From Promethearchaeota archaeon (GTDB lineage Archaea > Asgardarchaeota > Lokiarchaeia > Sigyniarchaeales > SOKP01): DNA of 34,105 nucleotides. The position numbers and the translations under genes were made by a program. The DNA is taken from positions 1 to 34,105 of the forward strand of contig JABCSY010000042.1 of NCBI GenBank assembly GCA_018238625.1, in the 5' to 3' direction. The notes under the pieces were generated by a model. That model was not told the origin of the DNA, did not search any database, and saw only the letters and a list, made by a program, of their open reading frames with translations. Shown piece by piece: positions 7,940 through 15,789 of this stretch. The first letter of the stretch is position 1. Each line of letters starts with the position of its first letter.

Positions 7940-9052
7940 ATGACAGAAGTAGAAAAAAACATTACATCCTCTGAAAAGTTTGATATACCAGAAGATTCAA
8001 TAATTTCAGTAAGAAATCTTCAAACCTATTATCCAATTTATGGAGGATTATTTAAAAGACAGATTGGATCTGTAAAAGCGGTTGATGGCGTATCATTTGA
8101 TCTTCGTAAAAAAGAAACTATTGGGTTAGTAGGCGAGAGTGGATGCGGTAAGACGACTATTGGAAATACTATTTTAGATTTGGTCCCTCCAACAGCGGGG
8201 GAAATTTATTATAGAGGTAAATTAATTCAAAGACCTAAATTCAGTTTTGGCAAAAAGACAGAAACCGAGGAGAATATAAACACTATCAGCTTTAATAAAG
8301 ACTTGAGGAAGAAAATACAAATGGTATTTCAAGATCCAGACTCTTCTTTAAATCCACGTTGGAAAATAGTAAACATAATTGGAGAACCACTCAGATTACT
8401 GAGTGGTATAAAGTCAAAAAATGAAATTAGGAGGCGAGTCTTAGAACTATTAGAAACCGTTTCCATGAAATTAGAGCATTTAGATAGATTTCCACATGAG
8501 TTTTCTGGAGGACAAAAACAACGAATTGTTATCGCTCGAGCATTAGCATGCAACCCAGAAGTTATGATATTGGATGAACCAACTTCCGCATTAGATGTAT
8601 CAGTACAAGCACAAATTTTAAATTTACTTAAAGAACTACAGCAGAGATTTAGTTTATCATTTTTATTTATCACTCACGATCTAAGTGTGATACAGCATAT
8701 AGCCAATAAGATTGAAGTAATGTACTTAGGTAAGTTTGTTGAAGGTGGAACCATAGATGAAGTGTTCTACAATCCAACCCACCCATATACGAAAGCACTG
8801 CTTTCAGCAAGACCAACTTTCGATCCGGGTTCAAAAGCAAAAAGAATTATCTTAGAAGGCGACGTTCCTAGTCCAATTAATCCTCCAAGCGGATGTGCTT
8901 TTCATCCAAGATGTTTTGAGAAAGAAAAACACGAGGGATGTCACCTAAACAAACCTGAAAGAGTCGATTTAGGCGGCGAGCATTACATGTATTGTACTCC
9001 TCTAAAAGATGAAAAAAAATCGTATAAAGGAATGGAATACATTTCAGACTAA
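7940..9052 (+). CDS. dppF: Peptide ABC transporter ATP-binding protein, DppF-type
   Basis: Second ATPase subunit of the importer. Walker A GESGCGKT lies at about residues 65-72, Q-loop FQDPDSSLNPRW, signature FSGGQKQR near 189, Walker B VMILDEPT near 209, and H-loop ITHDLS. The C-terminal oligopeptide-transporter domain carries HPYTKALLSARP and CAFHPRC. Length 370 aa is slightly above average, with a modest insert near residues 95-115. An AAAGGA ribosome-binding-like sequence lies before ATG 7940. It is the last gene of the cluster and is followed by T-rich sequence. The coding DNA contains a perfect 9-base-pair hairpin at 8386-8407. Confidence 0.95.
   Translation: MTEVEKNITSSEKFDIPEDSIISVRNLQTYYPIYGGLFKRQIGSVKAVDGVSFDLRKKETIGLVGESGCGKTTIGNTILDLVPPTAGEIYYRGKLIQRPKFSFGKKTETEENINTISFNKDLRKKIQMVFQDPDSSLNPRWKIVNIIGEPLRLLSGIKSKNEIRRRVLELLETVSMKLEHLDRFPHEFSGGQKQRIVIARALACNPEVMILDEPTSALDVSVQAQILNLLKELQQRFSLSFLFITHDLSVIQHIANKIEVMYLGKFVEGGTIDEVFYNPTHPYTKALLSARPTFDPGSKAKRIILEGDVPSPINPPSGCAFHPRCFEKEKHEGCHLNKPERVDLGGEHYMYCTPLKDEKKSYKGMEYISD
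8386..8407. repeat. Perfect hairpin inside dppF
   Basis: ACCACTCAG at 8386-8394 and CTGAGTGGT at 8399-8407 are exact inverted copies separated by the four bases ATTA. It encodes part of an ordinary conserved segment of the ATPase, so it may be chance, but it is the strongest small hairpin I found inside a coding region. Confidence 0.5.
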
Positions 9053-9115
9053 TCAAATATTTTTCCTTATTAATAATATTATTTTATTATTACTTTTCCT
9101 TTTCAATTTTTGACA
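9053..9115 (+). terminator. T-rich termination region after transporter cluster
   Basis: Several T-tracts (TATTTTTCC, TTTTATT, CTTTTCCTTTTC) follow the last transporter gene directly, as expected for an archaeal U-tract terminator. There is no GC hairpin. Confidence 0.4.
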
Positions 9116-9206
9116 TTTACTTTTTCTTAAACAGTTTTATTTTATATCAGAAAAGATTAGAAAATTCATAAAAAAAATAAATTATAGAACATTTTTTATT
9201 ATTATC

Positions 9207-10376
9207 ATGTCTCACAAATCTCAGATTTTTGTAGTAAAAACGTCTCCAAATACAGTTTTGGAAGATTATAAAAAATTAATGCGGTTAGCAGAATATGAAA
9301 AGTTTTACGATAAAAATGACAAAACCATCTTAAAATTAAATTTAAGTTGGTCAAAATTTTTCCCCTCGTGCTCCAGTCCACCATGGCAAGTGGAAGGAGT
9401 GCTAAAAACTATGGTTGAAGATGGATATAATCCAAAAAAAATCTTTACTGCTGAAAATAGAACAGTCGTGACGAACATCGAAAAGGGGCTAAAAGGAAAC
9501 AAATGGGGGCCTATCATCAAGAGATATGGGGCGTGGTTTGTACCGTTAACGCGGGTTCCTTTTGTGCCGTATGAATCGCTAAGACACAGATTTATTTCGT
9601 TGAAAAACAGGCAGTTGCACGTTCTTGATTCTAAAATATTTCCAGAAGGTTTTAAAATTCCAGAATTTTACATGGGGAAATCCATAATTCACCTTCCAAC
9701 CATGAAAACTCACGGCCATACGGGGGCGATCGGAGGTTCGTTAAAACAAACCAAGGAAGAAATGAAGAATGGGGGTATAACATGCTCTATGAAAAATGCC
9801 TTCGGTGGTCTTTTAACCAAGCGTAGACATTTTAGTCACCAATTTATGTCTGAAGTATTAGTAGATTTGTTAATAATTCAAAAACAAATTCACCCGAACA
9901 TTATGGCGGTAGTAGATGGGACTGTGTGTGGGGATGGGGCGGGACCAAGAACTATGATTCCTCGTATAAAAAACTATCTCCTTGCGGGGTACGATCAAGT
10001 CGCCGTTGACGCTGTTGTCGCAAAAATGTTGGGATTTGAACCTTTAAAACTACCAGCTATAAAAATGGCACATGAAGAAGGGTTAGGCTGCGGGGACGTC
10101 GCAGATATTGAGTTTATTGGAGAAGATGTATCGAACATAAATTGGAATTTTAAAGTAAAACGCAGTTTGGTAATTTGGGGAGATCAAATGGTTAGAAAAG
10201 GATCCTTACAGTTTTTAAATCCATTATTACAAAATAAAATCTTTTTTACCTTTCCAATTTTAGGTTCCTTAATCTTTCATGATATGCTATGGTACCCTAC
10301 AATAGGCAAGAAAAGAACAAATAATTTCCTCAAAACAGGATGGGGAAAACTTTTTAAAGATTATCCCAATAATTAG
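9207..10376 (+). CDS. DUF362 domain-containing protein
   Basis: Member of the DUF362 family, whose biochemical role is not settled; some members are fused to ferredoxin domains, but none is present here. The core motif is clear: HLPTMKTHGHTGAIGGSLKQ followed by a SMKNAFGGLL segment, then the family's DGTVCGDGAGP and the GYDQVAVDAVVAKMLGF region that ends the domain. 389 aa, no signal peptide; a hydrophobic patch near residues 345-365 is too weak to call a membrane anchor. Local GC content looks higher than in neighbours. It stands alone behind a T-rich gap and overlaps the 3' end of the convergent tlyA-like gene by four bases. Confidence 0.85.
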   Translation: MSHKSQIFVVKTSPNTVLEDYKKLMRLAEYEKFYDKNDKTILKLNLSWSKFFPSCSSPPWQVEGVLKTMVEDGYNPKKIFTAENRTVVTNIEKGLKGNKWGPIIKRYGAWFVPLTRVPFVPYESLRHRFISLKNRQLHVLDSKIFPEGFKIPEFYMGKSIIHLPTMKTHGHTGAIGGSLKQTKEEMKNGGITCSMKNAFGGLLTKRRHFSHQFMSEVLVDLLIIQKQIHPNIMAVVDGTVCGDGAGPRTMIPRIKNYLLAGYDQVAVDAVVAKMLGFEPLKLPAIKMAHEEGLGCGDVADIEFIGEDVSNINWNFKVKRSLVIWGDQMVRKGSLQFLNPLLQNKIFFTFPILGSLIFHDMLWYPTIGKKRTNNFLKTGWGKLFKDYPNN

Positions 10377-11167
10377 GAGTTAATTTCTTTCGCATCTTTA
10401 AGAACTCCCTCAATTAAATTTTTAAAATTAAGATTAAATTTCTTTTCTATTCGAATATGGATCAAAAATTCAACAGCCCCTCCTTTTCCTAAAATAGGAG
10501 AAACCATTATACCCTTAGGAAAGAACGAATTCTCAACATTCCATTCCATTAAGTTAAGTAAAATCTGGTAAAGATTTTCAGAATCTTTTATTGCTTTTAA
10601 TTTGGTTTCTTCGCGAAAGTTTGTCTCAAAAATAGGTTTAACTAAAACAACAATATCTCCATTTTTCTTCAAATAATTCTTAGTGTTAGGTAGTACTGAC
10701 TTGAGCGAAGAGAAAGTTACGTCTATTGTTACAATGTCTACTTTATTGGGTAGAGTTTTCAAATGTCTAGCATCGACTCCTAATACTTCGACAATCTTTT
10801 CATTCTTGCATTTTAATGAAGGATGAAGTATATCTATTGCAGTATCAATTGCGTAAATTTTATTCGCTCCACATTGCAATAAGCAATCTGTAAAACCTCC
10901 AATTGAAGCTCCAATGTCTGCGCAAACCTTTCCTTTAACTGAGATAGAAAAACGCTCTAACGCCGCTTCTAATTTAAGTCCACCCCGCCCAACGTAAGGA
11001 AATTTGCGCGTTAATTGGATATCAGAAGTGTTTTCAAATTTTTTTCCCGGCTTAGTATTTATTACATCGTTTACATACACATATCCCTTTCTTATTAACC
11101 ACTGTGCTTTTGTTCTACTCTCTACTAACCTCCTTTCCACTAATAGGATGTCTAAGCGTTCTTTCAT
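10373..11167 (-). CDS. tlyA: TlyA-type S4/FtsJ rRNA 2'-O-methyltransferase
   Basis: RNA-binding S4 domain at about residues 1-60 (KERLDILLVERRLVESRTKAQWLIRKG) followed by a Rossmann FtsJ-like methyltransferase. The linker motif YVGRGGLKLEAAL and the SAM-binding motif ADIGASIGGFTDCLLQCGA match TlyA proteins closely. In bacteria TlyA methylates ribose 2'-OH groups of 16S and 23S rRNA cytidines; the archaeal target is not known to me. ATG 11167 (MKERLD) is chosen because TlyA proteins start this way; a TTG 30 bases upstream would add unconserved residues. 264 aa is normal. It converges on the DUF362 gene with a four-base overlap and is divergent from the NusA-like gene. Confidence 0.85.
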   Translation of the reverse strand: MKERLDILLVERRLVESRTKAQWLIRKGYVYVNDVINTKPGKKFENTSDIQLTRKFPYVGRGGLKLEAALERFSISVKGKVCADIGASIGGFTDCLLQCGANKIYAIDTAIDILHPSLKCKNEKIVEVLGVDARHLKTLPNKVDIVTIDVTFSSLKSVLPNTKNYLKKNGDIVVLVKPIFETNFREETKLKAIKDSENLYQILLNLMEWNVENSFFPKGIMVSPILGKGGAVEFLIHIRIEKKFNLNFKNLIEGVLKDAKEINS

Positions 11168-11288
11168 CTTTTCAGCATAAAAATATTTTAATATCAATTG
11201 GTAATAACGATGAAAATAATAAAATTATTATTATGAATTTATGAAAAAAGTCGAATTTTAAATTCTTAAAATAAAAACTAAATGTGAT

Positions 11289-11798
11289 ATGTCTAATTTT
11301 TTTGTTGATTATCATTACTTTAGTCAGATTGTAAACATAAAAAAGAAATTCTTTAACACAGAATTGAAGTTTTTTAAATTCTTTTTTGAAATTACAAAAA
11401 TCGTTCCTGTATTTGTAATTGTCAGAAGTCCGTTTGTGTTCTATTTTGTTAAACCAGTAGATTTTTTTATGGCTAAATTTTTTCTAAGAAAATTAAGATA
11501 TAGACTCAATGGTAAAAAAATTTCAATAATCCGCGCTGAAACCACTTTATTAAGGCTAATTTTCAGTTTTTTTGACGACGTTTACATTCATAACGTAAAA
11601 TTGGTTGAAAAAACAAATGGAACTTTAATTGATGTATTATTTTTATTTGATAAAGATAGGGCTGTTGCCGTTGGAAATGAAGGCGGTTATATTAAAGCCG
11701 TTAATTTTATCTTTAGAAATTTCATTTCTTTTGATAGTTCTTTTAACAAGATCGAAAAAGATCCGGTAGAAATAAGATGTACTAAAACTAGTTTATAA
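11289..11798 (+). CDS. Divergent NusA-like KH-domain protein
   Basis: A basic, Phe-rich 169-aa protein. The C-terminal half resembles the second KH domain of the short archaeal NusA-like RNA-binding factors: a valine-rich strand pair (VYIHNVKLVEKTNG...IDVLFLFDKDRAVAVG) followed by a GxxG-like loop GNEG and a helix. The middle (FEITKIVPVFVIVRSPFVFYFV...LNGKKISIIRAE) aligns in outline with the first KH domain, but there the GxxG loop is not evident. Archaeal NusA normally contacts RNA during transcription. This one stands alone, not in a rpoA/rps12 operon, so it may be a second, specialised paralogue. GTGAT precedes ATG 11289. Family assignment is by eye and uncertain. Confidence 0.45.
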   Translation: MSNFFVDYHYFSQIVNIKKKFFNTELKFFKFFFEITKIVPVFVIVRSPFVFYFVKPVDFFMAKFFLRKLRYRLNGKKISIIRAETTLLRLIFSFFDDVYIHNVKLVEKTNGTLIDVLFLFDKDRAVAVGNEGGYIKAVNFIFRNFISFDSSFNKIEKDPVEIRCTKTSL

Positions 11799-11823
11799 TC
11801 AAGACGGATTTTTTATCTTGTAG

Positions 11824-12927
11824 TTAGTGTCTATTTTTTTCCTCGATTCTACTTGCTAAATAAAAACTTATTTTACCTAATATTACTTTAATTGAAGCTT
11901 TCCAACCCCAAGTTTTGTATATTTGCCTTAATATCAAGCCAAACAAAATAAAAGAAAATGCTACGGCTATCCATATGCTAAATGGGTCTAAGCTGTTTAA
12001 AAAAATAAAATACATCAAATTATGCCCTAAATAAACGGTAAAGGAATAATAAGAGAAGTAAAACAACAGTTTATAACTTCTTTTAGTTTTAAAAATGTTA
12101 AATTCCTCAAGAGCTATTAATATTAACAATAATGTTAAATCAACACCTAACGTATAAATCAGCCAAGAAAAACTACTTCTGATTAGAAAACTTGGAAAAT
12201 CAAATATTAAGCCAAAAAAAATTAACAATAAACCTAAGATACACATTGATAAAAATATTTTTTTTTTCAACTCATTTTTTCTGTTTTGTGGTTTTTTATT
12301 CAAATTTATCTCATGTAAGACATCTCCAACAACAGTTCCAAAAAGAAAAAAGGGAAAAAAGTTAAGTAAAGTGTCTTGACCTAAATCGTTATATAAAATG
12401 TGATATAAGACGCCTTGTAGTGTTGTTAAACCTTGATATGGAGATAAGAAATTATAAATAAATTGATTTATGATCCAAATCGAAAAACCAATAAAAATCC
12501 TAGTTTTTTTTGATAATTTAAATAATGGCCATGTTATAAGCAAGGAAAAGGCAGCAGTCATTAATACAAACCAAGTCCAAATCCACGATAAGTTATCTAT
12601 CGAAAGGGCTATTGCAAAATTATAACTTAAAGCAATTATTAATAGAAAAAACGCTCGAAAATAGTAAGAACTTTTTACTGTCGAATATTTTAGCTCGTTC
12701 AATATCTCAACTCTATAAATTCGAGATCGATACGATATAGCTATACTTACGCCTGAAATAAATAAAAACCCAGAAGCCCCAATCGGATCCAAAATACTAT
12801 GAGTAAAATTTGTTATAGAAATATATTCGGGTTTAAGCCACCAGTCTAGTAGATGACCTAAGAACATCCAACCCATACATATTCCGCGAAATATATCAAT
12901 ACTTTTGAGTCTTTTCATTAATTTCAA
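11824..12927 (-). CDS. HGSNAT/DUF1624-like multi-pass membrane acyltransferase (copy 1)
   Basis: A 367-aa integral membrane protein with about ten hydrophobic helices. The N-terminus KRLKSIDIFRGICMGWMFLGH is the hallmark of the heparan-alpha-glucosaminide N-acetyltransferase catalytic (DUF1624) family: the RxxSIDxFRG motif followed by a membrane-embedded histidine, here about residue 25. The DPIGASGFLFISGVSIAISYRSR segment that follows is also typical. In the known enzyme acetyl groups move from cytosolic acetyl-CoA across the membrane to sugar amines. By analogy this protein may acylate a cell-surface glycan or lipid, which is inference. It is a clear paralogue of the next minus-strand gene, 45 bases upstream of it. 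Confidence 0.75.
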   Translation of the reverse strand: MKLMKRLKSIDIFRGICMGWMFLGHLLDWWLKPEYISITNFTHSILDPIGASGFLFISGVSIAISYRSRIYRVEILNELKYSTVKSSYYFRAFFLLIIALSYNFAIALSIDNLSWIWTWFVLMTAAFSLLITWPLFKLSKKTRIFIGFSIWIINQFIYNFLSPYQGLTTLQGVLYHILYNDLGQDTLLNFFPFFLFGTVVGDVLHEINLNKKPQNRKNELKKKIFLSMCILGLLLIFFGLIFDFPSFLIRSSFSWLIYTLGVDLTLLLILIALEEFNIFKTKRSYKLLFYFSYYSFTVYLGHNLMYFIFLNSLDPFSIWIAVAFSFILFGLILRQIYKTWGWKASIKVILGKISFYLASRIEEKNRH

Positions 12928-12972
12928 AAAATTTTCGTTAATTAAACTTAATATTTAGAATTTAATTCTAAA

Positions 12973-14070
12973 CTAATTAAAATTTTTTCTATTATCGATT
13001 AATTTAGCAATTCCCAGACTCAACCTACCTATATGTGCTTTTATAGAGAAATTAGAGCCCCATTTATTATAGATGCTCCTTAAGGCAAATCCTATGAGTA
13101 TTATTGTTGTTGACATGTAAATCCAAATGTTAAATGGATACAAACTATCTAAAAATAGAAAATATAATAAATTATGTAAGAGGTATATCGTAAAGGAGTA
13201 ATAAGAAAAATAAGAGAGAAATCGGTATCTTTTTTGAGTATCAAGCTTTCCAATTTCTTCTATTCGCAGAATAATTGCAAACATTATTAATTCAATTCCT
13301 AAAGAATAAAAAAACCAAGAAAACGTTCGATGATGCAAAAAGTTTGGATATTGAAAGATAACCCCAAATGCAATCAAAATTACTCCTGATATTAATGAAG
13401 GAATTAGAAATTTTCTCATAAATACTTCTTTTTTAACCATTTTGTTATCATCTGAATATAAATCGTAAAGAACATCTCCTACAACAGTACCTATAACAAA
13501 AAACGTAAAAAACGATAATATCGGGTCTAATTCCAGGTTATTGTACAATACATAATATAAAACACCAAAAGGATTATTCTGACCGACATATCCCAATAAA
13601 AAGTTTATTAATATTTGGTTTAGAACCCATAAACTTATTCCAAAACAGATTCTAAATAGCTTCGATGTTTTAAACAAAGGCCAACTCATAAAAAGTGAAA
13701 TTGAAATAGTAAGAAGAATAAACCAATTCCATACAATAGATAGATCATGAAACATTACTGCAACAAATGTGTTATAAAGCAAAGCAATTATTAAAATAAA
13801 AAAAGCTCGAGAGAAATACTCGTTTTTTAGAGTTTTTTTACTGTAAGATTTCGATATTTCGGTCTTTTTAGTTCTGCTTCTATACGATAAAATTGCGCTT
13901 ACTCCAGAAAGAAATAAAAAGGATCCCGATCCTATTGGATCTGCAATTGCTCTATATACATCAAAGAACCACATGCTCTCTTGAGTAAGGTACCATTCAG
14001 TCATATGACCCACGATCATATGCACCATGCTTAATCCGCGCAGTATATCTATAGTTTTAAATCTTTTCAA
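12973..14070 (-). CDS. HGSNAT/DUF1624-like multi-pass membrane acyltransferase (copy 2)
   Basis: A 365-aa paralogue of the neighbouring gene, collinear along its whole length. Shared landmarks are KRFKTIDILRGLSMVHMIVGH at the N-terminus, DPIGSGSFLFLSGVSAILSYRSRTK, SFFTFFVIGTVVGDVLYD in the middle, and FSYYSFTIYLLHNLLYFLFLDSL near the end. About ten transmembrane helices. It is transcribed first, so the two copies probably form a two-gene operon produced by tandem duplication. Divergence is substantial, which suggests an old duplication and possibly different acceptors. The short basic C-terminus (KLIDNRKNFN) is not conserved between the copies. Confidence 0.75.
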   Translation of the reverse strand: MKRFKTIDILRGLSMVHMIVGHMTEWYLTQESMWFFDVYRAIADPIGSGSFLFLSGVSAILSYRSRTKKTEISKSYSKKTLKNEYFSRAFFILIIALLYNTFVAVMFHDLSIVWNWFILLTISISLFMSWPLFKTSKLFRICFGISLWVLNQILINFLLGYVGQNNPFGVLYYVLYNNLELDPILSFFTFFVIGTVVGDVLYDLYSDDNKMVKKEVFMRKFLIPSLISGVILIAFGVIFQYPNFLHHRTFSWFFYSLGIELIMFAIILRIEEIGKLDTQKRYRFLSYFSYYSFTIYLLHNLLYFLFLDSLYPFNIWIYMSTTIILIGFALRSIYNKWGSNFSIKAHIGRLSLGIAKLIDNRKNFN

Positions 14071-14178
14071 TTACAGTATCCCCAAAGCTCTAAGTGATAT
14101 GGATAGAAATAATTTTTGAAACTTTTTAAATTAGTAATTTGATGAAATTATTCAAAATTATTAAATTTTCAGATACAT

Positions 14179-15033
14179 CTAACAATTTCTTATTTCATTA
14201 ATCAATCGAGTAGACTCTTTAAGTGAGATTTCTCCGCTCAACACTTTTTCAGCAATTTCTCCCAGTGTATTAATATTTTCATCAATCTTTTTAAAATTCA
14301 TCTTGAATGACACTTCATTTTGTAATTTATGTAATCCTTTTTGTTTATAAATTGAGTTATAATTTTTCTCGTTTACTTCAATACCTTTCCTAAATGCTAA
14401 AATTAATGCTGAGATTTCGTCTTTAGAAAAATTTCGTTCTTTTTGTTTTTTAATTATTCTCATTTTCGATGATTTGTATTCATTAATTAAAAATATACTA
14501 ACGCTCTTTCTCCCGTGTAAAAATTTAAAAATATCTTCTATTAATTCATACGTAAATGAGGGGACTCCCATTCCTAATTTAAAAGTTAACACCATTAAAT
14601 TTGGGTTGCTATCTTGAAAAGTATGAATAGCATTCATTATAGCTGCCAATAACTCACCTTTTTCGTAACAACAAAAAGAATCTAAATAATAATCATCCAA
14701 AAAGATCATTAGTCCAATTCTCTTTCCTGGATCGATTGAAAAAGTTAAACTTAAGTAGTTATTTTTATATTCTATACGATATGCAGCAATTACTCTCAGT
14801 AGATATTGCTCGAAATTCTCGCCTTTCGAATATACAAGAAAATTTACCTTAAGATCTTTGTTATAATACTTTTTAAATTCATCCCGCGTTGTTAAGATAA
14901 TGGATGGAGCGTTTGGAATTTTATTTCCAGGATTTAATATTTCAACTTTAATTCTTTTTTCAATTAATCTTTTATTTATTTTATAAAAAAAGTTCAGATT
15001 CTCCGTTAATATAAATAAAGGTTTATTTTTCAA
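14179..15033 (-). CDS. Hypothetical protein with possible RNase H-like fold
   Basis: A 284-aa protein of unknown function. Residues 1-70 look like a small alpha/beta domain (PLFILTENLNFFYKINKRLIEKR...SIILTT). A second domain begins LSLTFSIDPGKRIGLMIFLDD at about residue 94. The strand-turn motif SIDPGKRIG with Asp at about 101 resembles the first catalytic strand of RuvC/RNase H-fold proteins, and a later strand-loop LTFKLGMGVPS could supply the next. The C-terminus is basic and helical. No ATG precedes the conserved part, so a TTG start at 15033 is assumed. It is divergent from the RadB-like gene with only 42 bases between them, which hints at joint regulation or a shared role in DNA metabolism. 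Nuclease activity is unproven. Confidence 0.55.
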   Translation of the reverse strand: MKNKPLFILTENLNFFYKINKRLIEKRIKVEILNPGNKIPNAPSIILTTRDEFKKYYNKDLKVNFLVYSKGENFEQYLLRVIAAYRIEYKNNYLSLTFSIDPGKRIGLMIFLDDYYLDSFCCYEKGELLAAIMNAIHTFQDSNPNLMVLTFKLGMGVPSFTYELIEDIFKFLHGRKSVSIFLINEYKSSKMRIIKKQKERNFSKDEISALILAFRKGIEVNEKNYNSIYKQKGLHKLQNEVSFKMNFKKIDENINTLGEIAEKVLSGEISLKESTRLINEIRNC

Positions 15034-15075
15034 ATTATTAATATAAATTAAAGATTTAATTAAAAATTTTTAATT

Positions 15076-15780
15076 ATGGATTTTCCTATCAAACAAATAG
15101 ACGATTTCTTTAATTCAATTGATACCTTCGAGGGAATCACTTCACTATGGGGCGATTTTGGTGTTGGTAAAACTACTTTATCGCTCCAAACAGCTTATAT
15201 TAACGCGTTAAGTGGCTCTAAGGTAATTTATATATATAGCAAACCAAATTTCCCTTACAATAAAATTGATTCTGTTATTGAAAAGAATTTAGATGAAGTT
15301 TTAGACAATATTTTGTTTAGCAAGGCAATAACTTTTGAAGTTTTATTAAACCTTGTTTTTAATTTAGAGTTTATCATTATTGATGATTTAAAAAACGGTG
15401 ATAGAACTTTTAATTTAGTTGTAATTGATTCAATAACCGATTTATATGGATTAGAATTACAACAAGATAAAAAAGGAAAAAATTTCATTCTGAATTATAA
15501 ATTGAATCAAATGTTAGCTAATTTAACTTTTTTAAATAAAAAATATCATGTTGATGTTTTAATTGTAAATGAACTTAGCAGAAAAACTCAAGAGGGCCAA
15601 ACTTATGAAGTGGAACGCGGTGGTAAAGTTATGGAATATTGGGTAAAAAATTCTATCAAAATTGAACGAACTGATAAACTTAACCACCGCAAGTTTTTTT
15701 TAATGAAAGGGAAAAGTAATAATTCGCTCGTGTTTTATACTAGATTAAATAAACAAGGTTTTGAAGAAGACCTCAAATGA
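15076..15780 (+). CDS. RadB-like RecA-superfamily ATPase
   Basis: A 234-aa single-domain RecA/RadA-fold protein without an N-terminal helix-hairpin-helix DNA-binding domain, like archaeal RadB. Walker A GDFGVGKTT is at about residues 26-34 and Walker B LVVIDSITDLYGLEL at about 114-127 (Asp118). A late ERGGKVMEYWVKNSIKIER segment matches the region after loop L2 in RadA/RadB. RadB assists homologous recombination as a RadA paralogue. Acidic residues dominate the middle section (residues 65-110), where the usual YIDTE motif has decayed. It is followed 9 bases later by the fructose-bisphosphatase gene, so the two are co-transcribed. RadB versus another RadA/KaiC-like paralogue cannot be settled by eye. 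Confidence 0.7.
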   Translation: MDFPIKQIDDFFNSIDTFEGITSLWGDFGVGKTTLSLQTAYINALSGSKVIYIYSKPNFPYNKIDSVIEKNLDEVLDNILFSKAITFEVLLNLVFNLEFIIIDDLKNGDRTFNLVVIDSITDLYGLELQQDKKGKNFILNYKLNQMLANLTFLNKKYHVDVLIVNELSRKTQEGQTYEVERGGKVMEYWVKNSIKIERTDKLNHRKFFLMKGKSNNSLVFYTRLNKQGFEEDLK

Positions 15781-15789
15781 GTTGTTATA

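Noticed and set aside
8329..8673. 114-aa minus-strand ORF within dppF
   Set aside because: It lies wholly inside a conserved ATPase gene with intact motifs; no independent support.
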